Made by a program: the position numbers and the translations under genes
Notes under the pieces: generated by a model
Told to the model about the DNA's origin: nothing
The model's input: the letters and a program-made list of their open reading frames with translations, nothing else
The model's database searches: none
Shown here: one piece after another, positions 37,040 through 44,254 of the stretch
Numbering within the stretch: the first letter of the stretch is position 1
Layout: every line of letters begins with the position of its first letter
NCBI GenBank assembly: GCA_032622095.1
Contig: CP136069.1
Location: forward strand, 8,572,036-8,636,035
Length of the DNA: 64,000 bases
Reading direction: 5' to 3'
From: Siphonodentalium dalli
Lineage: Eukaryota; Mollusca; Scaphopoda; Gadilida; Siphonodentaliidae

Positions 37040-37642
37040 AACCAAAGTCGCAAACGAATAAACAGACTACCCAGGTATGACCGGAATCAGAGGTCGGAGA
37101 GTCCGAACAATTCCAGGTATGACCGGAATCAGAGGTCGGAGAGTCCGAAGAACTCCGGGTATGACCGGAATTGGAGGTCGGAAAGTCCAAAGAACTCAGG
37201 GTATGACCAAAATTCCCGATATAACCGGTCCCGAACAACAGAAAATACGAAGCCGACAAATGATTCCACTCCATGGGGCAAGAGTGGAACTACCAGAGAT
37301 GGAGACGCTGCCAAAAACAGGTCATCCACAAACCAATCCTCGGATGTCAACTCAAGAATGAGCTCAATAGAGGGAGGAATGGGTGAGATGGCAGCAAACA
37401 TTAAGAAGCTGATGGGCCTAGTAGAGGAGAAGTCAAGATACCGGAATTATTCCAACTATGGGGACAGATCGAGAAGCCCTTCACCTAGGCGAAATGGGGA
37501 ATTGGTTTGCTTCAAATGTGAAAAACCAGGCCACTTTCGCCGTAACTGCCCCCAGAATGAACAACAGGACAAATTCCCGAAGAAAGTATCATTCAATAAG
37601 AGCGAGGGGTTAAACGAGAGCGGGTCGTCCATCGAGGCCTAG
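37040..37642 (+). CDS. Gag, C-terminal part (nucleocapsid), truncated
   Basis: The frame is open from 37040, after a stop at 37037, to TAG at 37640, about 200 codons. The matrix/capsid-like region expected upstream is absent. The first part has three to four 14-residue repeats built on YDRNQRSESPKNSG, a basic, Ser-rich and probably RNA-binding tract. A CCHC knuckle follows, CFKCEKPGHFRRNC (Cx2Cx4Hx4C), the RNA-packaging motif of retroelement nucleocapsids, flanked by SRSPSPRR. The last ATG-initiated piece starts at 37358. The gag frame ends 45 bases after the pol frame opens, with the -1 frameshift signal in that overlap. No start codon can be assigned because the 5' part is lost. Confidence 0.88.
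   Translation, partial: NQSRKRINRLPRYDRNQRSESPNNSRYDRNQRSESPKNSGYDRNWRSESPKNSGYDQNSRYNRSRTTENTKPTNDSTPWGKSGTTRDGDAAKNRSSTNQSSDVNSRMSSIEGGMGEMAANIKKLMGLVEEKSRYRNYSNYGDRSRSPSPRRNGELVCFKCEKPGHFRRNCPQNEQQDKFPKKVSFNKSEGLNESGSSIEA
37076..37201 (+). repeat. 42-bp tandem repeat inside gag (three copies)
   Basis: Three in-frame copies of a 42-bp unit starting TATGACCGGAATCAGAGGTC, with a partial fourth, encode the YDRN-x-RSESP repeats. The near identity of the copies points to recent slippage or unequal exchange. Confidence 0.85.
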
Positions 37643-40600
37643 AAACGACCCGAATCAAAGAAGGCCCAGGCAAAGAAAACAAGCCTTCAGAACGTGAAAG
37701 CTCCATTATAAGTAGAGAGGGTAAGGCACAACCAAGTTGTAGAACTTATAGCCTGGAGGAAGAAGAGTTCAATGCATCGATGTTCAATGTTGACTCTGAC
37801 CAAACAGGTAGTGGGTTCAAAGAAGTTGTGAGCAAGCCCGGGAACGAGGTAGGTACATCAAACCGCCCTAGCCCAATGGTGAAGCTGGACGATGCATCGT
37901 TATCCGATGCTCAGCCGGCTTACCAGGAGGATAGGGACATGAGTGGGCCTATCTTGATATCTGCCAATGAAAGAAATAGGTGGAGTAGAACAGAACCCAG
38001 GAAGGAACCGATAGGTGACGCGAGGGACGAAATACCCACGACTGGTAGAGGGGTAGAGCAAGTCGAAGAAAACTCGTGGAAGGGTGACGACGAAATCCTA
38101 TCTGAAGAGAAAACAGAATGGATCATGCCAGCTAACAGCATGAGTGGACCCCCTAGTCAAAGAAAGGCTGAGATCAAAGAGATGGGGAACTCAGAGGATC
38201 ACGATGAAACGGATCTGGTAGATTCCCCAGAATTGGAAATAGCTCAGCCTAGCGAACCATCTCCGGGTACGCTAAACAACGAAGAAGAACCCGTTGAATT
38301 CACGATCCAACAAGTTAGGGGAACCATGCTGTACATCCCAGTAGAAATCAATGGGAGCAGATTGAATGCCGTTGTTGATAGTGGTGCAGAAGTAACCATC
38401 ATATCGGATAAGGCTTTCAAGAGGCTGGAGAAACCACCTGACATCCAGAAAAGGGCGAAGATGCATACGGCAGGCAGGAATTTATGCATGAATGCGTGGA
38501 TCACCCAGCCGACCAACTTGCTAATAGGGGGAAAAACATACAGCCACCCCTTATATGTTGCTCCCGTGGGCGATGATATGCTGTTGGGGTTGGATTTCAT
38601 GAAGAAACATTCTGCCCGTATAAACCTAGACCGGGATATTATCAAATTGGGAGGAATCACTATCAGAATGGAACGCTTAGGGGATGCTGCCCATGATGGA
38701 CAAATCCAAGTACGAGTTTCCAAGGCGACTGTGGTACCTCCAGGTCAGGTGTGCTTGTGCCAGGGTGTTATGGCCGAAAATCTCAAACCATACATCCTGG
38801 AAGGAACGGAGCATCCTAGTATCATCATTCCGAGAACTGTTCACAGTGCCGGGAAAACCCCAGTGATCTGTCTCGTCAACACTTCAGAGAGATATATTAA
38901 ATTCAAGCGAGGGCAAGTTATCGCCGCAGCATCTGAGGTGGAAGTATTGCGCTGTGACGGCGGCGCCAGTGTATCAGCAGTGCGAGTCGGAACAGAACCG
39001 TACAAAATCCCAGACCATCTGATGGATTTATACAATCGTTCAGCGGAAAATTTAGAGGCAAGCCAGCAGGACGCTCTGGCTCAACTCATAAGTGAGTACG
39101 CTGATGTTTTCGCAATAGACGAATATGATCTGGGGAACTTCACGGCAATGGAACACACTATTGATACCGGAGATGCTCTGCCCATTAAAATGAACCTCCG
39201 CCGAACCCCCGTGGCTTTTGTCAATGAAGAAAAACAGCTGTTGGACAAAATGCTGAGAGCCGGCGTGATTGAACCCAGCACTTCAGAATGGGCAGCTGCA
39301 CCAGTACTGATCCGGAAACGGGACGGCAGTATTCGCTGGTGCCTCGACTACCGCGGTCTGAACTCGGTGACTAAAAAAGATGTCTGGCCAATTCCCCTGT
39401 TCTCAGAATGTGTGGATTTGTTAAGCCAGAAACAGTATTTTAGCCATCTGGATGGAAATTCTGCGTATTGGCAGATCCCCATTCGAGAAGAAGACCGCCA
39501 CAAGACTGCTTTCCTAACAAAATACGGGACCTTCCATCACGTCCAACTCGCTTTCGGTCTTTGTAACGCGCCAAGTTGCTATTCCAGGGCCATGAGCCTT
39601 GTGCTGCAGGGGTTAAACTGGAATATAGCATTGGCCTTCTTAGACGACGTTCTGGTGATGGCGTCGGATTTTTCTAGCCACGTCGTCAACCTTAAGAGGG
39701 TCCTGGAAAGATTCCGCAAATACCAACTCCGCCTAAAACCCAAAAAGTGTGGCTTGTTTCAAAGAAAAACAGAATTCTTGGGGCGAACGATAGACGGCCA
39801 AGGCATGACGATGACAGATGCCTCCTGCAAGGTCATCGAGGAGTGGCCGACCCCTCGAAATAGCAAGGACGTAGAAAGATTTTTGGGATTGGCAGGATAC
39901 CACAGAATGTTCGTAAAGAACTTCTTGAAGCTCGCCGCCCCCCTACACCAGCTCACGGGGAAGAATCCAAAATTTGAATGGGGTTACGAGCAAGAAGAGG
40001 CTTTCCTTGCCTTAAGAGAAGCCCTTATGACACCCCCGGTTCTTGCTCTACCGACAATAGAGGACCCATTCATACTGGATACGGATGCCTCGGACGGGGC
40101 GATAGGCGCAGAGCTAATCCAAGTCCAGGAAGGGGTGGAGAAAGTCATTGCGTATGGAAGCATATCTTTGAGTCGTGAGCAAAAGAACTATTGCACGACT
40201 CGTAAAGAATTACTGGCCATGGTATTTTTCGCCAGGACGTTCCGGCACTATTTGCTGGGGCGACCTTTTGTGGTGCGAACTGACCACGCCAGCCTGACAT
40301 GGCTCCTACGCTTCAAGCACCCCCAAGGCCAGATTGCACGATGGCTGGAAGAGCTGAGCCAATACCAAATGACAATTAAGCATCGCCCAGGAGCGCGTCA
40401 TCAAAACGCAGACGCAATATCACGCCTAGTGGATGAAGATCCTTGTCATTGTTTCAAGGCAGGGGTGATATTAGAAGATTTGCCCTGTGGTGGGTGCAAA
40501 TACTGCCAAAGGGCAGAAGAGAAATGGGGAGCGTTCATTGATTCGGTGGATGACGTGATCCCCTTGGCTCAAGTCCGGGCACAGTCCATAAACTTGGAGC

Positions 40601-42690
40601 ACCAAGTTATGGACGTGACGTGTCCCATGCTGTGGCCATGGGATCCAGGGGGGTCAAGAATGAAAGAACACCGGACGGAAATAAGGGAACTTACCTTAAT
40701 TCCCGACTGGGGTTCGGAACTAGGATCCCACCCTACCGTGACCTGTGTTGCGAAAGTGACAAATGGGGAGGAAATCTCCCACCAAGTTGGGGTAGGTGTT
40801 GCGAAAGCGACAATAGGGGAAGTTCAAGGGAACCCCGAATCCGGGTTAATAAAGGTAAGTGCGACCGACTTAGGAAAAGTCCATTTTATCGGTTCCATTG
40901 ACATACCCCATATGGAAATCATTACGGTGAGTCAGGTCGTGGCAGACGCATGCCCGCTTCAACTGTATACGGCTGACGACCTGAAAGAAGCACAAGGTGA
41001 GGACGTGGATTTACACAAAATTATAGAGTGGGTACAACAGAAGAAGGACCCTGAAGAGGGAGAATTATTTAGATGCAGTCCTTGGGTGAAATATCTGTGG
41101 ATTAATAAAGATCGCTTGAAGATGAGAGAGGGAGTACTCTGGATGATAAACAGACAAGAGCAGACAGTCAGAGTTCTTCCTTGGAATTTGCAGGGTGAAG
41201 CGATAAGAGTGTGCCACGATTTACCAGCATCAGGGCACCAAGGGATGGAAAGAACGTTGGAAAGAGCGAAACAGAATTTCACGTGGTACCACATGTCAGA
41301 AAGCGTCCGCCAATATGTTTCGGGGTGTCAACAGTGCAATGCAAGTAAGAAGTTGAACCGAAAGGCAAAGAACCCCATGATTATGTTTCATTCAGGTTAC
41401 CCCATGGAGAGAGTTCATCTAGACTTTCTGGGACCGCTCCCAGCCACGGATCGTGGCAACGAGCATATCCTGGTGATGGTCGATCAATTCACGAAATGGG
41501 TGGAATGCGTACCGTTACCTAACCAGACTGCGGAAACGACTGCCCAGGCAGCCGTGAACGAGTTTTTTACTAGGTTCGGGTACCCGTTCCAAATATTTAC
41601 TGACCAGGGTGCCAATTTCCAAAGTAAATTGTTTACGGCACTATGTGACCTGATGAAGATACATAAGACCAAAACTACAGCCTATAGACCATCGGCGAAT
41701 GGGCAATGTGAGAATCACAACAAGACCTTGATGGCAGCTGTTAGATGCTTTGTGGAGAAATGCCCAAATCAATGGGACAAGTACGTGTCGCAGATAGCTG
41801 GGGCACTACGGTCATCTGTGAATCGATCCACAGGATTCACGCCGAACAAATTAATGCTGGGGAGGGAAGTGAACCACCCAGCTGGATTGATGTTCGGAGA
41901 TCCCAGCCCGGGAGAAGAAGAAGTCCACGAGTATCTAAAGGTCTTGAGTGCGAATATCCGTGAGGCTCACGATATAGCAAGAAAAACTCTGGTAACCACG
42001 CAGAAAAAAATGAAGCGTGATTATGACACCAAAATACTACAGAAGGTATACCATCCTGGGGAGTTAGTGTATATTTTGGACACAGCCGTCATAAAGGGAA
42101 AACCCAAGAAGCTTCAGCCGGTATGGAAAGGTCCGGGAATTGTGGTTGACCAGATAACACCCTTCTTGTATAAAGTGAAGTTGCAAAAAGCCCAATTCGT
42201 CACTAATCACGACAAGATGAAGCTATGCCAGAACCGAGAAATCCCACCTTGGCTGAAAACCTTTGTAGATAATGGGTTCAGCTTGGTGGAGGTTGTGGAT
42301 AGTTATTCATCCGTCCTAAAGGGTAAAGGAAAAAAGGTGAGTCCGGACTGGCAGGGGCCGAAGATTATCACTCAGAAATTATCACCTTTTCTGTATGAGG
42401 CAAAGGACCAAACCATCGTTAGTCGTCTTCTGCCTGACCGACTAAGAAAACACAAAGGTAAGACGCCGACATGGATAAAAGCCATCCGCAAGGGACTACC
42501 CATTTTGGGAACCAAGACGCGCTCCGAATATTGTTTCTGTAGAAAACCGGACAAAGGAACATTTATGATTCAGTGTAACACCTGCGAAGAATGGTTTCAT
42601 GGGCCTTGCGTGCGTATCTCCGAAGAAGACGCGAAACATCTGGATATTTACAGTTGTCGGAACTGCCTAAATCAAAGCGGAAAAACGTAG
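37600..42690 (+). CDS. Pol polyprotein: protease, RT, RNase H, integrase, PHD finger
   Basis: The frame opens at 37600; the first ATG is at 37780, and residues are numbered from it (1636 aa). Entry is probably by -1 frameshift from gag. Aspartic protease: DSGA at 200-203 and LLGLDF at 268. Reverse transcriptase about 480-690: DYRGLN, and FLDD catalytic box at 620-623. RNase H: D767, E810, D835, D878. A Cys cluster follows (C889, C891, C903, C906, C909). Integrase: HHCC finger H1146, H1153, C1183, C1186, then D1215, D1275, E1311, that is D-59-D-35-E. Two GPY/F-like modules centre on WKGP (1449) and WQGP (1524). A complete C4HC3 PHD finger spans 1585-1629, seven residues before the stop. No internal stop or frame break is seen. 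Chromodomains are known at this position in other Ty3 elements; a PHD finger is not usual. Confidence 0.96.
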   Translation, partial: ERGVKRERVVHRGLETTRIKEGPGKENKPSERESSIISREGKAQPSCRTYSLEEEEFNASMFNVDSDQTGSGFKEVVSKPGNEVGTSNRPSPMVKLDDASLSDAQPAYQEDRDMSGPILISANERNRWSRTEPRKEPIGDARDEIPTTGRGVEQVEENSWKGDDEILSEEKTEWIMPANSMSGPPSQRKAEIKEMGNSEDHDETDLVDSPELEIAQPSEPSPGTLNNEEEPVEFTIQQVRGTMLYIPVEINGSRLNAVVDSGAEVTIISDKAFKRLEKPPDIQKRAKMHTAGRNLCMNAWITQPTNLLIGGKTYSHPLYVAPVGDDMLLGLDFMKKHSARINLDRDIIKLGGITIRMERLGDAAHDGQIQVRVSKATVVPPGQVCLCQGVMAENLKPYILEGTEHPSIIIPRTVHSAGKTPVICLVNTSERYIKFKRGQVIAAASEVEVLRCDGGASVSAVRVGTEPYKIPDHLMDLYNRSAENLEASQQDALAQLISEYADVFAIDEYDLGNFTAMEHTIDTGDALPIKMNLRRTPVAFVNEEKQLLDKMLRAGVIEPSTSEWAAAPVLIRKRDGSIRWCLDYRGLNSVTKKDVWPIPLFSECVDLLSQKQYFSHLDGNSAYWQIPIREEDRHKTAFLTKYGTFHHVQLAFGLCNAPSCYSRAMSLVLQGLNWNIALAFLDDVLVMASDFSSHVVNLKRVLERFRKYQLRLKPKKCGLFQRKTEFLGRTIDGQGMTMTDASCKVIEEWPTPRNSKDVERFLGLAGYHRMFVKNFLKLAAPLHQLTGKNPKFEWGYEQEEAFLALREALMTPPVLALPTIEDPFILDTDASDGAIGAELIQVQEGVEKVIAYGSISLSREQKNYCTTRKELLAMVFFARTFRHYLLGRPFVVRTDHASLTWLLRFKHPQGQIARWLEELSQYQMTIKHRPGARHQNADAISRLVDEDPCHCFKAGVILEDLPCGGCKYCQRAEEKWGAFIDSVDDVIPLAQVRAQSINLEHQVMDVTCPMLWPWDPGGSRMKEHRTEIRELTLIPDWGSELGSHPTVTCVAKVTNGEEISHQVGVGVAKATIGEVQGNPESGLIKVSATDLGKVHFIGSIDIPHMEIITVSQVVADACPLQLYTADDLKEAQGEDVDLHKIIEWVQQKKDPEEGELFRCSPWVKYLWINKDRLKMREGVLWMINRQEQTVRVLPWNLQGEAIRVCHDLPASGHQGMERTLERAKQNFTWYHMSESVRQYVSGCQQCNASKKLNRKAKNPMIMFHSGYPMERVHLDFLGPLPATDRGNEHILVMVDQFTKWVECVPLPNQTAETTAQAAVNEFFTRFGYPFQIFTDQGANFQSKLFTALCDLMKIHKTKTTAYRPSANGQCENHNKTLMAAVRCFVEKCPNQWDKYVSQIAGALRSSVNRSTGFTPNKLMLGREVNHPAGLMFGDPSPGEEEVHEYLKVLSANIREAHDIARKTLVTTQKKMKRDYDTKILQKVYHPGELVYILDTAVIKGKPKKLQPVWKGPGIVVDQITPFLYKVKLQKAQFVTNHDKMKLCQNREIPPWLKTFVDNGFSLVEVVDSYSSVLKGKGKKVSPDWQGPKIITQKLSPFLYEAKDQTIVSRLLPDRLRKHKGKTPTWIKAIRKGLPILGTKTRSEYCFCRKPDKGTFMIQCNTCEEWFHGPCVRISEEDAKHLDIYSCRNCLNQSGKT
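37609..37666 (+). promoter_or_regulatory. -1 programmed ribosomal frameshift signal (gag to pol)
   Basis: The heptamer G TTA AAC (37609-37615) is in the gag reading frame and re-pairs as GTT AAA in the pol frame. After a 5-base spacer (GAGAG) comes a perfect 8-bp stem, CGGGTCGT (37621-37628) with ACGACCCG (37645-37652), and a 16-base loop. Loop bases GGCCT (37636-37640) can pair with AGGCC (37662-37666), giving a possible H-type pseudoknot. The pol frame opens at 37600, just upstream, and the gag stop is inside the loop. Every part of a standard -1 site is present at the expected spacing. Confidence 0.82.
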
Positions 42691-43281
42691 GGTTGCGCGC
42701 GGTTCACTAAATCTCCGGACATGTTATCCCAGTGAATGCCTATCAGACTGGTAAAGCTTGTAACTAAATTAGATCCGTACGAGTTTATTGGTTAGGCTAG
42801 ATGAAAATGTAACAGGTAATGCCTGATGATCAGGTTTGCTATCATTTAAAGGGATATACGGAAATTAACCGGGGACCGGTAACGCCTAACAATCATTAAT
42901 ACGTCAAAATTACAATCTTATTTGATATACAGTATCAAGGAATAGAGGTGGAATGGGCCCTTAAAGATGCCTTTGCTTTTCAGGCTCGAACACACGAGGA
43001 TTCCACCCATCTTCCAGTCTTCCGTCTTCCAGTCGTCCGTCTTCCAGTCTTCCGTAGCCACGCGTCGTCCATCCTCGCAAGTCTACAGTTTTCCAGTCTT
43101 TTGCTGCCACAAGTCTGCAATCTTCTGCTGCCACAAGCTTGTCGTCTTCCAATCTTCTGCTGTCAACGTCATCGGTTGTCAAACGTCTTTCAACTTCTCA
43201 TAGCACCTAATATATGTTGGATGCACAAATTTATGTTCGGAGCACGTAATGTAACTCCCATATCCCGGTAACAACCCAACC
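42691..43281 (+). other. Spacer after pol
   Basis: Non-coding, with TCTTCCAGTC and CTTCTGCTGCCACAAG short repeats at about 43010-43170, which resemble the repetitive 3' part of the element. No ORF is credible. Confidence 0.5.
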
Positions 43282-43540
43282 TTTCTTCAAGCGTCAGTAT
43301 CTTCGAAGAAAATCAGCCTTTCTTCAAGCGTCAGTATCTTCGAAGAAAATCAGCCTTTCTTCAAGCGTCAGTATCTTCGAAGAAAATCAGCCTTTCTTCA
43401 AGCGTCAGTATCTTCGAAGAAAATCAGCCTTTCTTCAAGCGTCAGTATCTTCGAAGAAAATCAGCCTTTCTTCAAGCGTCAGTATCTTCGAAGAAAATCA
43501 GCCTTTCTTCAAGCGTCAGTATCTTCGAAGAAAATCAACC
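43282..43540 (+). repeat. 37-bp minisatellite, seven copies
   Basis: Seven head-to-tail, almost identical copies start at 43282, 43319, 43356, 43393, 43430, 43467 and 43504. Each contains TTTCTTCAAGCGTCAGTATC followed by TTCGAAGAAAATCAGCC, including the palindrome CTTCGAAG. There are no unique spacers, so it is not CRISPR-like. It lies between pol and the third ORF. Confidence 0.95.
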
Positions 43541-43546
43541 TTCTTG

Positions 43547-43708
43547 AATCTGCATCAGCATCAGTATCTTCAAAGAAGATCATCCAACAGCTGGTTAAGA
43601 AATCTGCATCAGCATCAGTATCTTCAAAGAAGATCATCCAACATCTGGTTAAGAAATCTGCATCAGCATCAGTATCTTCAAAGAAGACCCTCCAGTTCCT
43701 GTTAAGTA
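43547..43708 (+). repeat. 54-bp minisatellite, three copies
   Basis: Copies start at 43547, 43601 and 43655 with AATCTGCATCAGCATCAGTA, then TCTTCAAAGAAGATCATCCA. The motif TCAGTATCTTC is shared with the 37-bp array just upstream, so the two arrays probably have a common origin. Confidence 0.9.
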
Positions 43709-44254
43709 AAATACATCGGTGTCTTGAAAGAAGATCAGCTAATTTTCTGTTTAAACTGTTTAAAGTGACATTTAATCTGGACCGTGTCTCTAAAGAAGAT
43801 TGTCCACCTTCCGGTGAAAACTTCAGTGTCAGTGTCAGAATAGTCACTCATAGCTGAGGCGTTGTCCATCTCAAAGCTTCAAGCTGACCACAGATCCGAG
43901 TCACACTTTCCCGTGGTTCAGCAGTACTGAATCTGTGCAGAAAGCTCCAATGTTGGTTGTATGTCGATTGTGTCCCTATCTGTAGTTTTGGAGGATAATG
44001 AGTTTGCAGATTGTAATGAATTATTGAAAATTGGTAAAGAAATATTCTATATTAAGTTGTCATAAGGAGGTAATTTTAATATCTCATCGTAATAGGTCTT
44101 TTCGGTTAGGCTATTGGTATTGTTCTTCTGTTTACACGGTTAAAAATGTTGCCGTCGTAATTCAATCTCTTATGAGTACTGTATTTCCAAGATTGTTTTG
44201 ATTACCTTGATCTCCATCTCCCTAGTTCTTTGTAAAGGTTTTCCTCCATAAAAT
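43709..44254 (+). other. Leader of the third ORF with a candidate splice acceptor
   Basis: A pyrimidine-rich run ending in CTCCATCTCCCTAG (44225) lies 30 bases before the ATG at 44255. Env-position ORFs of LTR elements are often expressed from spliced RNA, and this could be the acceptor. That is inference; no donor was identified because the 5' end is lost. Confidence 0.4.

Noticed and set aside
37920-42554. Minus-strand frames of 60-160 codons opposite pol
   Set aside because: They are antisense shadows of a long, domain-complete plus-strand ORF.
42948-43203. 107-codon frame between pol and the third ORF
   Set aside because: It is composed of FQSSVFQSSV-type repeats from short tandem DNA; no evidence of a protein.
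43282-43540. CRISPR array
   Set aside because: The repeats are directly adjacent with no unique spacers and the context is a eukaryotic retroelement; it is a minisatellite.
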